The translations under genes were made by a program, and so were the position numbers. Shown piece by piece: positions 16,656 to 25,978 of a stretch of DNA of 64,000 bases. The stretch is from a bacterium (GTDB lineage: Bacteria > Cyanobacteriota > Vampirovibrionia > Obscuribacterales > Obscuribacteraceae): positions 62,001-126,000 of the forward strand of contig WGMS01000008.1 of NCBI GenBank assembly GCA_016124935.1, given 5' to 3'. How positions within the stretch are numbered: the stretch's first letter is position 1; each line of letters begins with the position of its first letter. The notes beneath the pieces are model-generated. The model was not told the origin of the DNA. It made no database searches and was given only the letters and a program-made list of their open reading frames with translations.

Positions 16656-17979
16656 TCCGACCATATCAAAATTTGTTTCCTCCGCCAAAGACGACGAGGC
16701 GCTGATCGAGGTCGATATAAAAGGCAGCCTGGCCCACGCCAAGATGCTTCATGCCTGCGGTCTGATAGAGAAAGAAACCCTGGACGAGATAATCCACGGT
16801 CTTGGAAAGGTGCATGAATTCTATCAGAACAACGGCTACGTCCTCGAAGACGAACTGGAAGACGTTCATATGAATGTCGAAACCAGACTGAAAGAGATAA
16901 TCGGCGGTCATGCCGACCACCTGCATACTGCACGCAGTCGAAATGACCAGGTCGCCCTCGATCTGCGCCTGTACGTCTTGTCCCAGGCAAACGCTCTGAT
17001 AGAAGCGGTATCGAAGCTGATGCAATCCATCGGCAACTGTGCAAAAAAACATGACCAGGTCCTGATTCCGGGCTACACGCATATGCAAAGAGCCCAGCCT
17101 GTCCACCTCTCCCATTCTCTTCTCGCATTTTACGAGATGCTGGCAAGGGACATCTCTAGACTGGAAGAGACCATCAAAAGAGCCGGCGTTTCTCCCCTTG
17201 GCGCCTGTGCTCTGGCGGGCACTTCCCTGCCCATCGATCCCAAGATGACGACGAAGGAGCTCGGTCTCGATGCCACCTTCAACAATTCCATCGACGCTGT
17301 CTTAGACCGGGACTTCGTCATGGACATCCACTATGCCTGCACCACAATCGCAGTGCATTTGTCGTCGATGGCCGAGACCCTCATCACCTGGATGACGGCA
17401 GAGTTCAATTTTGTCAGTCTGCCAGACAATCTGACCACCGCCTCCAGCCTTATGCCTCAGAAGAAAAATCCTGACGGCATAGAACTAGTGCGCTCCAAAT
17501 GCGGTCTCGCCCTTGGTGAGCTGGTATCGGTGGTGACTATATTAAAAGGCTTGCCCCAGGGCTATAACCGAGACCTGCAAGACACCAAGCCCGGTGTCGA
17601 GAGAATCACCCAGGTAATGCTGCAGGCGGTTGCGGTAATGGAGATAACCTTCGCCAATCTAAAAGTCAACGAAGAATCCCTTGCCGAAGCCGTCGCCGAC
17701 AGCGGACTCTATGCCACCGACCTGCTCGAGATGCTGGTTAAAAAGGGCGTGCCCTTCAGACAGGCTCATTCTATGGTCTCAGAGCTGGCAAAAGGTGCCG
17801 GAGCCAGGGGCAAAACTCTCGATCAATACAGCCTCGAAGAATATCAAAGCGTCTGCCCTCAGATAGACGAAAACGTCTACAAATGCTTTGTGGCAAAGGA
17901 TTCCGTGGCGGCGAAGTGCTCGCCCGGCAGCACCGGGACCAAGAAAGTCGCCGAGGCTCTGGCCAAAGCCCTGGCTTGA
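16618..17979 (+). CDS. argH: Argininosuccinate lyase
   Basis: Splits argininosuccinate into arginine and fumarate. 453 residues. The fumarase/aspartase-superfamily signature SSLMPQKKNPD is present, as are HTARSRNDQVALDLR and GYTHMQRAQP. The N-terminal WGGRF found in most ArgH proteins is replaced by RAGF. The first 38 bases of argH overlap the last codons of argG, so this stretch is read in two frames, which may explain the change. ATG at 16618 has GGAG 8 nt upstream; a GTG at 16609 is possible but lacks a site. Confidence 0.95.
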   Translation: MKVLRAGFSQKLDPTISKFVSSAKDDEALIEVDIKGSLAHAKMLHACGLIEKETLDEIIHGLGKVHEFYQNNGYVLEDELEDVHMNVETRLKEIIGGHADHLHTARSRNDQVALDLRLYVLSQANALIEAVSKLMQSIGNCAKKHDQVLIPGYTHMQRAQPVHLSHSLLAFYEMLARDISRLEETIKRAGVSPLGACALAGTSLPIDPKMTTKELGLDATFNNSIDAVLDRDFVMDIHYACTTIAVHLSSMAETLITWMTAEFNFVSLPDNLTTASSLMPQKKNPDGIELVRSKCGLALGELVSVVTILKGLPQGYNRDLQDTKPGVERITQVMLQAVAVMEITFANLKVNEESLAEAVADSGLYATDLLEMLVKKGVPFRQAHSMVSELAKGAGARGKTLDQYSLEEYQSVCPQIDENVYKCFVAKDSVAAKCSPGSTGTKKVAEALAKALA

Positions 17980-17992
17980 ATATCTAGAGAGC

Positions 17993-18009
17993 GGGAATAA
18001 TTATCTGGT
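17993..18009 (+). repeat. Shared 17-bp upstream motif, copy 1
   Basis: GGGAATAATTATCTGGT lies 33 bases before the GTG start of the first island kinase. It matches copy 2 (20406-20422) at 16 of 17 positions; intergenic context beyond it differs. It may contain a -10 element (TAATTAT) or be a regulator site common to both kinase genes. Confidence 0.55.
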
Positions 18010-18041
18010 GAGTCTATTAAAGCTTATTAGATAACTATTCA

Positions 18042-20384
18042 GTGACTGATTCGTTCGAAAAAGAGAAGGAAGTCGAACTGAAAGAAAGTTCGACGGATGA
18101 AGCCGGCGAAAGCAAGATCGAGCTTTTCCCGGAGCTTCCTGATGGTTACGAACTTATCGAAAAGCTCGGCGAAGGCGGCATGGGTCGTGTCTATCGGGTG
18201 CGAGATCTGGCGCTCGACAAAGAATTCGCGATCAAGATTCTACAGCAGGACTTATCGAAAGACGCAAGCGCCCTCAAACGCTTCAATCAAGAAATTGACG
18301 CAGCCGCTGCGTTGTCTCATGCGAACCTGATTTCTATCTATAAACACGGCACCACAGATAATGGCGAGCCCTATCTCGTCATGGATTATCTTGAAGGTCC
18401 GAGCCTGGCAGAACTGATAGAAAAGGGCACCGACTTCGCAGGTAACGCCGATAGACTGCTCGATATCTTCATTCAAATATGCGAGGCCCTGGCACACGCC
18501 CACGAGAATGGTGTCATCCACAGAGACATCAAACCAAGCAACATCATCATCACAAAGTCTGCCGACGGCAAAGACCTGGTTAAAATAGTCGACTTCGGCA
18601 TCGCCCGGGTCATAGAAGCCTCAAATAGAGAGACCCATAATCTGACCCAAACAGGAGAGGTCTTCGGCAGCCCGCACTACATGAGCCCCGAGCAATGCCT
18701 CGGTCTGATGCTCACCCAGCACTCCGATATCTATTCTCTAGGCTGTACTCTCTATGAAGCGATTACCGGCAGTCCACCCTTCGCCGGAGCGAATCCGATA
18801 CAGCTTGTGGTCAAGCACATCAACGAAAATGTCTCCGGCTTCGACAAAGACGTAAAACGCACCAAAGCGCTCAAACAGCTAGAGACCATAACTCTCAAAT
18901 GTCTCTCCAAAGAGATGGACGATCGCTATGCCTCGGTCACCGCCTTGAAAGAAGATCTGGAAAAAGTAAAAGAAGGCAAGCCTATCCCCAAATATGTCCT
19001 CGCCAACCGTGCCAAGCCGACGCTTACCAAAAGGCAGATGCTGGTCTTCTTCGCCCTGGCGATAGGTGCCATAGTCTACGGCTCCCAGGTCACCAGCTCT
19101 TTGATGCCAGGAGACCTGAGCAGAAGAGTTAGCATGCTCTTGATGATTCTGCTCTTCGCTCCTGGATTTATCTTTCTTATCGTCACCGGCTGGGAAAGGT
19201 TCAAATCTATCAAAGAAGGCAAAGACAGCGCCAGACAGTGGTGGCTGATGCTGATGTCCGTATCCACCGGATTAGCAGGTCTGTGTGCGGCGCCTTCTAT
19301 GCTCAGTGAAGTCTTCTTCGGATATCTCAAGCCATTTACAGTCGAACGCATAATAGCCTGCGCTTACATTGCCCATATTCCTTTTATCACTATTCTGGCC
19401 GCAGCAACTATCGGTTTTTGTATATTCAAGGCACGATCGGCAAGATTCGGATATATTCTTTCAAGGCTGCTTCTCATTATAGTTACAACCTTCTCGCTTG
19501 CCATTGCAGTCATACCAGATACAGTGGCAGGCATTCCAAAATCGATTGCCGAATATACCAATGACTGCTTTCCGCAGATTTCTGCAAATGTCCAGGAATG
19601 GGCGGTCGCTCTATCTAGAGACAAACACGATCTCTTAGTCAACCTGGCCCATAAAAGATTTCGCTGTGAGGACTTCGATGGGGCAATCAAGAGCATGACA
19701 GAGGCTCTAGACCTGGCAAAAGACAAGGGCGACAAATCAAGCTGCCTTAGAAACCTGGCAAGATTTTATGGAGCAAAGGGACTATTTGAAAAGGCGGTTG
19801 AGACCCTGACCAGGGCGAACCTCCCGGGTGAAGAGACTCCATCCTACGACTACCGAGACAAAACAGAATATCTAATGGAGCTTGGAAAGTGGGACCAGGC
19901 CCTTAACGAACTCAAGAAGTTCCAGATAAAGCATCCTCTGGATTCTGATGGAATACGCCTGGAAGCGATTATTTATGCCAGACAGGGTCAAATGGCAAAG
20001 GCGCTTGGTCTAATGAATGTCATGCTCGACGAAGGTCGAATCGACGATGACAGCGGCCAAAATCGCGTTTTGCGCGGCATATTGAACGAAGAAGCGGGCC
20101 TTCCGGACAAAGCCCGGGAGGACTTCGAAAAGGCAGTGAAGAACTTCGACTGGAAGCGATTCGATAACGCTTACGCCGCCAAATACGGCGAGAGCTTTCT
20201 AGCCACTGCCTATGCCTTCAAAAGACTTGGCAGGATGGAGGACTATCAAAAACTAATCGGTGCTCTCAATTCCGGAATCAGAAAAGTAGATCTGAACGAT
20301 TTGGTTAATATTCTGGGCACTAGAGGAAACCAACCGGCTCTACGCTGGGATGCTCCGCCTCTTTACTCAGAGTCTAATAAATAG
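18042..20384 (+). CDS. Membrane Ser/Thr protein kinase with TPR-like C-terminus
   Basis: 780 residues. PknB-type kinase domain (about 36-315) with LGEGGMGRVY glycine loop, Lys65, HRDIKPSN (160-167) and DFG (184-186), followed by SPHYMSPEQ and SDIYSLGC; all catalytic residues are present. Then four to five hydrophobic segments between about 330 and 500, and a C-terminal region of TPR-like helices (about 540-760, e.g. FDGAIKSMTEALDLAKDKG). The kinase would face the cytoplasm. The proposed start is GTG at 18042, without a Shine-Dalgarno; the first 30 residues are charged and disordered. Close paralogue of the next gene. Confidence 0.92.
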   Translation: MTDSFEKEKEVELKESSTDEAGESKIELFPELPDGYELIEKLGEGGMGRVYRVRDLALDKEFAIKILQQDLSKDASALKRFNQEIDAAAALSHANLISIYKHGTTDNGEPYLVMDYLEGPSLAELIEKGTDFAGNADRLLDIFIQICEALAHAHENGVIHRDIKPSNIIITKSADGKDLVKIVDFGIARVIEASNRETHNLTQTGEVFGSPHYMSPEQCLGLMLTQHSDIYSLGCTLYEAITGSPPFAGANPIQLVVKHINENVSGFDKDVKRTKALKQLETITLKCLSKEMDDRYASVTALKEDLEKVKEGKPIPKYVLANRAKPTLTKRQMLVFFALAIGAIVYGSQVTSSLMPGDLSRRVSMLLMILLFAPGFIFLIVTGWERFKSIKEGKDSARQWWLMLMSVSTGLAGLCAAPSMLSEVFFGYLKPFTVERIIACAYIAHIPFITILAAATIGFCIFKARSARFGYILSRLLLIIVTTFSLAIAVIPDTVAGIPKSIAEYTNDCFPQISANVQEWAVALSRDKHDLLVNLAHKRFRCEDFDGAIKSMTEALDLAKDKGDKSSCLRNLARFYGAKGLFEKAVETLTRANLPGEETPSYDYRDKTEYLMELGKWDQALNELKKFQIKHPLDSDGIRLEAIIYARQGQMAKALGLMNVMLDEGRIDDDSGQNRVLRGILNEEAGLPDKAREDFEKAVKNFDWKRFDNAYAAKYGESFLATAYAFKRLGRMEDYQKLIGALNSGIRKVDLNDLVNILGTRGNQPALRWDAPPLYSESNK

Positions 20385-20405
20385 AATGACTCTTTATTAT
20401 CTAAG

Positions 20406-20422
20406 GGGAATAACTATCTGGT
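20406..20422 (+). repeat. Shared 17-bp upstream motif, copy 2
   Basis: GGGAATAACTATCTGGT, 21 bases before the ATG of the second island kinase. One mismatch to copy 1 at 17993-18009. Its presence between the two kinase genes suggests that the second also has its own promoter. Confidence 0.55.
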
Positions 20423-20442
20423 AGATTCATAGCCTTTACCAG

Positions 20443-22824
20443 ATGTCCAATTCTTCAGAAAAAGAGTTAGAAAAAGAGAAGGAGCCGGTTCTCAAAGAGA
20501 GCCCGGCTCAATCTGTCCAAGAAGAGCCTGAATCTAAGAAGGACAAAAAATCCGGCGACTTCCCAAAACTAGATGCGCGCTTCGAAGTGCTCGAAGAGCT
20601 TGGCGCAGGCGGCATGGGTCGGGTGTTCAAAGTCCGGGATCTTACGTTGGATAAGCTTCTGGCGATAAAAGTACTGAAACAGGACCTGGCCGGCGACGCC
20701 ACCGCCCTGAAACGCTTCGAAAAAGAGGCGGAAGCCGCCGCTGCCCTATCGCACCCGAACCTCATCTCTATCTATAACCATGGCACCACCAAAGAAGGCG
20801 AGTCCTACCTGGTCATGGACTATCTGGAAGGTCCAAGCCTGGCTGAGATCATAGAGAAAAACGATAAGCTCGGCACCGAGCGCTTACTAGATATCTTTAT
20901 TCAGATATGCGACGGACTGGCCCATGCCCACAAGGCTGGTGTCATACACAGAGATGTGAAGCCGACCAATATTATCCTCACAAAATCAGAAAGCGGCAAA
21001 GATCTGGTGAAAATAGTCGATTTCGGTATCGCCCGAGTTATGGATGCTTCGGTGCGGGAGACCCACGATCTGACCCAAACAGGAGAGGTCTTTGGCAGTC
21101 CGCAGTACATGAGCCCCGAGCAATGCCTTGGGCTGCTTTTGCGAGAGCAATCGGATATCTATTCGCTTGGATGCACCCTGTACGAGACGATAACAGGCAA
21201 TCCGCCGTTTGCCGGATCCAATCCGATACAGCTAGTGGTCAAGCATATAAACGACGATGCGGAGGGCTTCTCTAGAGAGCATCTCGATAGTAAGCAGAAG
21301 AAGCAGCTAGAGACAGTCACGCTTAAGTGCCTGGCAAAAGAGATGGATGATCGCTACATGTCTGTCGAAGCTTTAAAAGAAGACCTGGAAAAGATCAAAT
21401 ACGGCAAGCCGATTCAAAACTATGCCGTTCGCTCCAAAGCCAAGCCTACTCTCACTAAAAGACAGATGCTCATTGTTTTCCCTGTGCTGATCGGGGTTGT
21501 CAGTTATTCTGTCATTGCCGGTATCTCTGTGTTCGGCGATAGAATAGCGGGGATGCTATTGTATGGGCTTGCCCTGCTCATCTTGTCCCCGGGCATCTAC
21601 GCTCTATATACGGTGGCACATGAGAAATTCAAATCCATAGCCGCCGGTCAAAGCAGCAGGAGCAACTGGTGGCACTTTATCATGGCAAGCTCCGCAGCGA
21701 TAGCTGGTGCTGGTGTATTGCCGACATTTCTAGTTTATCTATTCTCCAGAAGCGGAGGACCGCCAATCGGCCAGCTGCTTATAGCCGGCGGTTTATTGCT
21801 GCACTTCATTATGATTCCTTTTCTAGTCGCCGGCGCTATCGGATGGCTGACTTATCGAGGCAGTCAGTTGGCTTCTCTAAGGTCCATCGCCGTTAGATAT
21901 GCCACCATCCTGGCTCTACTGCTAGTAGTCCCGGTTACCGTTGCTCCCCAGCGCGTAGGACCTATTCTAGGGGGCATCGGTTATACCGTGGACAAAGCCT
22001 TCCCCGGGGTAAGCACAGAGCTATTCTTGTGGCAGGCGAGATTGTCCGGCTATGAAGAAGATATAGTCCACAGATTAGCAAGAAAGCTAGAAGAGATGAA
22101 GCAGTATGATGCTGCGGCTAAATTGCTGGAAGAGGGACTGTCTCGAACCAAAGACCCAAGACAAGTTGCGTCCTATTTTCTGGAGATGGCTCAAGTGGAA
22201 AAACAAAGAAAGAATCTGGAGCAAGCTTTAGATTATGCCGCAAGAGCAGCCAAACTAGACTCTCCTCATAGGCAGGACGCGCTTAGAGAGAAAGCGATGA
22301 TTCTTCTGGAGTTGAATCGCCTTGATGAAGCCAAAGCGATGATCATCGAATACTTGACGAACAATGCGAACAATCGCAGGGACAGAGATGTCTTGACCCG
22401 GGGAGTGAGCACTCTTTGCAAAGCCGGTAGATATGAAGACGCTCTTGATCTGCTGAACAAATTCATCGCAAAACATCCCGACTTCAAGTACCTCATGGAT
22501 GTCCAGGCAAGGTTGATACGCGCTCTCATAAACGAGCACCTCGGTAACTGGCCATCGGCTGCGGCTGACTATAACGACATAAACAACTTCAGCAAGAACA
22601 ACTCTGTAAATTCGCTAGCAGATCACTTCACCGACCCCAATAAACTGTTCTCTTTTGCAGCTTTCAAAACGGGGTTGACGGAGTTTGGCGAGAGCTTGAT
22701 GAAGACAACGGCAGATCATCTGAATCTGAATCATATAAAGAGCCTGCTTGGCTTAGCCGACACCGACATCGACCTGGGTGGTCACTTGCCTGAGAGTCTC
22801 ACTAATGAGGGAGGGGAACAATGA
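20443..22824 (+). CDS. Membrane Ser/Thr protein kinase with TPR-like C-terminus
   Basis: 793 residues, tandem paralogue of the preceding kinase. Charged N-terminus (1-45), kinase domain (about 46-325) with LGAGGMGRVF, Lys76, HRDVKPTN (169-176), DFG (193-195), SPQYMSPEQ and SDIYSLGC. Several hydrophobic segments from about 340 to 520 and TPR-like helices to the C-terminus (e.g. YDAAAKLLEEGL, LEQALDYAARAAKL). Divergence from its paralogue is strongest in the membrane and TPR parts, so the two probably sense different things through a conserved kinase. The stop overlaps the next ATG (ATGA), pointing to coupled translation with the nuclease-like gene. Confidence 0.92.
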   Translation: MSNSSEKELEKEKEPVLKESPAQSVQEEPESKKDKKSGDFPKLDARFEVLEELGAGGMGRVFKVRDLTLDKLLAIKVLKQDLAGDATALKRFEKEAEAAAALSHPNLISIYNHGTTKEGESYLVMDYLEGPSLAEIIEKNDKLGTERLLDIFIQICDGLAHAHKAGVIHRDVKPTNIILTKSESGKDLVKIVDFGIARVMDASVRETHDLTQTGEVFGSPQYMSPEQCLGLLLREQSDIYSLGCTLYETITGNPPFAGSNPIQLVVKHINDDAEGFSREHLDSKQKKQLETVTLKCLAKEMDDRYMSVEALKEDLEKIKYGKPIQNYAVRSKAKPTLTKRQMLIVFPVLIGVVSYSVIAGISVFGDRIAGMLLYGLALLILSPGIYALYTVAHEKFKSIAAGQSSRSNWWHFIMASSAAIAGAGVLPTFLVYLFSRSGGPPIGQLLIAGGLLLHFIMIPFLVAGAIGWLTYRGSQLASLRSIAVRYATILALLLVVPVTVAPQRVGPILGGIGYTVDKAFPGVSTELFLWQARLSGYEEDIVHRLARKLEEMKQYDAAAKLLEEGLSRTKDPRQVASYFLEMAQVEKQRKNLEQALDYAARAAKLDSPHRQDALREKAMILLELNRLDEAKAMIIEYLTNNANNRRDRDVLTRGVSTLCKAGRYEDALDLLNKFIAKHPDFKYLMDVQARLIRALINEHLGNWPSAAADYNDINNFSKNNSVNSLADHFTDPNKLFSFAAFKTGLTEFGESLMKTTADHLNLNHIKSLLGLADTDIDLGGHLPESLTNEGGEQ

Positions 22825-23897
22825 GATATCTGGTGGTAATTGCAGGGACTATCAACACCAGCCGTTTCTGGCCCGAAGGCACCAGCGATGCCGACACAAT
22901 AAAGTTGGATATTACCGACGGTGGCTTTTTCTACGGTGTTCCGCACAGCAATGGCAAGCTCAAGCGAACCGATGTCTTTGAAGAAGCCTATTGTTTAATA
23001 GACAACGAGAAGCGTCCTCTGATATCCGAAAAGCGGATAGTCGACATCAGGTTACAGGGTGTGGACGCCCCGGAGCTTCATTATCCAGTCGAATTCGAGG
23101 GCTCCGACGCCCTCACCCTGCATTATCGCCAGTACTTCGGCAAGACCGCCACCGCCGACTTGCTCTCTGCTCTCGGTGGTCCCGGCAAGAAAATAGAGTG
23201 CGAGATCTGGTCTTATATAGACAAACCGAGCGATCTCTTCGACGAATTCGGCAGAGCAATCGGCTATGCTTTCACCGTCGAAGAAGACAGCGACAAGTTT
23301 GATCTTAATATCAACGAATGGCTGCTCGCAAACGGCCTTGCCTACCCGACCTTCTATTCTACAATGCAGATGGAAGAACTGGAATACCTGGCTTATATAG
23401 CGCGTCAGGCGGCTCGATATAAACGCGGTCTCTGGAGATATACTTCCAATGAGATCAGAAAGTCGCAGCTCAAGCTCAAGTTCAACTACAGTGACAGAAA
23501 GTTCGACAGGGAGAAAGACCGGGGTCCGCTTATCTTTCCCAAGGTCTTTCGCCGGGCGAGCCGCTGGCTGCGTGGTATCGAAATTGGCGAAATAGACCCG
23601 AAAACAACCCTGCCGAAGTTCTTGAAGTCCCAGCCTCCGGTGACTTTCTCTTACCTGGACGACATGGTCAGCTTCGGTCCCCGATACGCCATACCGATCT
23701 ATAAACTGGAAGAGGTCATAACCGGAGCCGGACGTATTTCGATATCGCCATTGCGGGTGGTGTTCTACGAAAAGCCCTCTTTTGTTTTCAATAAAAGAGG
23801 CATAGAGATAAAGAGTTTCGAAGATCCTCTCTATGACGGATTCGAGACCATAAGCGGCCTTGCCCCCGGCGGCAGCGCAGGCTCCGGCGACGCCTGA
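22821..23897 (+). CDS. Staphylococcal-nuclease-like protein in kinase operon
   Basis: 358 residues. An SNase (thermonuclease/TNase-like) domain spans about 1-208. Residues equivalent to the S. aureus nuclease active site are kept: DADT (Asp23/Asp25 for DGDT), Arg77 and Asp82/Glu85 in RLQGVDAPE, and Arg145 in EFGRAIGYA, followed by NEWLLANGLAYP and RQAARYKRGLW. There is no signal peptide, unlike most secreted SNases, so it should act in the cytoplasm. The final ~150 residues are an unrecognised basic-then-mixed domain. It overlaps the upstream kinase by 4 bases, has a strong GGGAGGGG site, and is followed 2 bases later by a third kinase. Confidence 0.85.
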   Translation: MRYLVVIAGTINTSRFWPEGTSDADTIKLDITDGGFFYGVPHSNGKLKRTDVFEEAYCLIDNEKRPLISEKRIVDIRLQGVDAPELHYPVEFEGSDALTLHYRQYFGKTATADLLSALGGPGKKIECEIWSYIDKPSDLFDEFGRAIGYAFTVEEDSDKFDLNINEWLLANGLAYPTFYSTMQMEELEYLAYIARQAARYKRGLWRYTSNEIRKSQLKLKFNYSDRKFDREKDRGPLIFPKVFRRASRWLRGIEIGEIDPKTTLPKFLKSQPPVTFSYLDDMVSFGPRYAIPIYKLEEVITGAGRISISPLRVVFYEKPSFVFNKRGIEIKSFEDPLYDGFETISGLAPGGSAGSGDA

Positions 23898-23899
23898 GT

Positions 23900-25963
23900 A
23901 TGCCGGGCACGGACACCTTCGACTTCGACAAACTACCGATTATCGAAAACCGGTATAAACTGGAGCGTAAAATCGGCTCTGGCGGAATAAGTACAGTCTA
24001 TGTCGCTAAAGATCTTATTCTCAAGCGCGAGATTGCCCTCAAAGTTCTGAAGCCGGATAAACTCAAAGATGAGCATCTAGTGAGACTGCATAGAGAAGCA
24101 AAAGCAATCTGTCAGCTAAAGCACTCGAATATCATAGATGTCTACGACTTTATCATAACCGGTGACAATATCCCGGTTCTTGCGATGGAATTTGTCAAAG
24201 GCAGAGAGTTGTTTGAAATAGTCGAGCAAACCGGTCCTCTGTCGCAGGATAAAGCGATACCTATCTTTCTTCAACTGGCAAACGCCCTTGCCTATGCCCA
24301 CGCAAGAAAGATTTTGCACCGAGATCTAAAACCACAAAACGTATTGATCGAGAACCTCGAAGAAGAGTCCCCGAGGGTAAAAATATTTGATTTCGGCATA
24401 GCTAAGATATCTGATATAGACGACGACTCCATCACCCGCTCCGGGTTCATCGTAGGGACGCCTGCCTATATGAGCCCGGAACAGGCGAAAAACGAAAGCG
24501 TGGACGCAAGGAGCGATATCTATTCTCTGGGCTGTTTGATGTTCTTCACTCTTACCGGCAAGCCGCCTTTCAAAGGCGGGAACATGGTCGAGACTCTGAA
24601 CATGCAGATCAAAGCCAGAGCACCAAAATTGAAAGAGCTGAATTCTTCCAAAAGCTATAGCGAAGAGATAGAGGCTCTGGTGGCTAAATGTCTGATGAAA
24701 GCGCCGGAAGATAGATTTCCGTCAATGGAAGAGCTTGAAAAAGCGCTTAAAAAAATCACCTATGGAGAAGCTCCAGCTGCCGACCAGGAGCTGACACCGG
24801 AGGCGATACCGAGCATAGACTCATCCATAAAAGACTCATCGACCAGATCTGATACCGGACCGAAACGGTTATTTGAAATAGCCGCTTTGATTCTACTTGG
24901 CCTGCTTCTGATCTCACCAGCTCTCTATTTCATGTTTTTCTCCAAGCAAGATGGTAAACCAAAGACCTTAAAATCGGCTGAACTCAGAAAGCTTCTCCGG
25001 ACAAATGGCATTACTAAAGTAAGGAAAAATGCCCATATATGGTATAAAGTCGAGGGCAGGCTCACTGATAGTCAGATAAGGGTTCTTAATCGGATAAAGC
25101 CTGTGCGCCTCGAACTTGCCCATGCAAGGTTCGATACTCAACAACTGGAGAGTTTGAAGGACTTTCCGCTTGTTATTCTCGACCTGCGAGGCACTGACAT
25201 CACCGATGAAGGCATCGAAAAACTGAGATCTATAAAAACCCTGAGAACCCTTGTCCTGGAGGACTGCCAGAAGATAGGTCATCGTGGCTTCAAAGCTCTG
25301 TCAGGATTCGAGAATCTTGAATTACTGAGTCTTAAAAATACAAAAGTGAGCGATGTCGACGTAGAGGCGCTACTTCCCCTTAAAGAGATGAAGCTCCTCT
25401 ACATATCTAAATCCAACGATATCACCGATCGAGCCGTCGACACGGTGCTGCAATTCGAGAAGCTTCTCTCTCTTAGAATCGGCGGCACTGCGCTTACAAA
25501 AGAGGGTATCGAAAAACTGCAAAAGCATCCCAATCTCTCGTTCCTCGGACTACACGACCTGAGAATCGATGACGAGAAAATGCCGACTCATTTCGCCAGG
25601 GAGCTTACCATGCTAGATTTGTCCGGGAACCTATTCTCTGATAAGAGCCTCAGAAAAATTACCTATATTCCGGATCTGTGGTTCCTCGATGTAAGAGGCT
25701 GCCCAAATCTATCAAACCGTGGCGTCCATGCCCTCAACACCAAGCTCTATTATCGTCAATACAAGATCTGTCTCTCGGACCAACTATCTGAAGTGGCAAA
25801 ATTCGCCATGCAATCCGAGACCGAATGGTATCTGGAGCCGAATATTTATTCCAATAAAGACTGGAACAGCATGGAGTTCAGAAAGAATCTCCTCTCCGGC
25901 GAATATCTTATGGAAGGAAAACAATTCAATCCTGACCAGCTAGAATCGATAGAAAACGAATAG
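23900..25963 (+). CDS. Ser/Thr protein kinase with transmembrane segment and leucine-rich repeats
   Basis: 687 residues. Kinase domain (about 19-290): IGSGGISTVY, Lys48, HRDLKPQN (140-147), DFG (164-166), TPAYMSPEQ, SDIYSLGC. A disordered linker and one membrane segment (about 318-342) lead to an extracytoplasmic domain with leucine-rich repeats of the bacterial cysteine-containing type (about 400-640; LDLRGTDITDEGIEKL, LSLKNTKVSDVDVEAL, LRIGGTALTKEGIEKL). Such LRRs normally bind proteins or ligands, so this looks like a receptor kinase. It starts 2 bases after the nuclease stop, last gene of the operon, and converges on the pseudokinase with 15 bases between them. Confidence 0.92.
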   Translation: MPGTDTFDFDKLPIIENRYKLERKIGSGGISTVYVAKDLILKREIALKVLKPDKLKDEHLVRLHREAKAICQLKHSNIIDVYDFIITGDNIPVLAMEFVKGRELFEIVEQTGPLSQDKAIPIFLQLANALAYAHARKILHRDLKPQNVLIENLEEESPRVKIFDFGIAKISDIDDDSITRSGFIVGTPAYMSPEQAKNESVDARSDIYSLGCLMFFTLTGKPPFKGGNMVETLNMQIKARAPKLKELNSSKSYSEEIEALVAKCLMKAPEDRFPSMEELEKALKKITYGEAPAADQELTPEAIPSIDSSIKDSSTRSDTGPKRLFEIAALILLGLLLISPALYFMFFSKQDGKPKTLKSAELRKLLRTNGITKVRKNAHIWYKVEGRLTDSQIRVLNRIKPVRLELAHARFDTQQLESLKDFPLVILDLRGTDITDEGIEKLRSIKTLRTLVLEDCQKIGHRGFKALSGFENLELLSLKNTKVSDVDVEALLPLKEMKLLYISKSNDITDRAVDTVLQFEKLLSLRIGGTALTKEGIEKLQKHPNLSFLGLHDLRIDDEKMPTHFARELTMLDLSGNLFSDKSLRKITYIPDLWFLDVRGCPNLSNRGVHALNTKLYYRQYKICLSDQLSEVAKFAMQSETEWYLEPNIYSNKDWNSMEFRKNLLSGEYLMEGKQFNPDQLESIENE

Positions 25964-25978
25964 CAAGAGCCAATCTGA

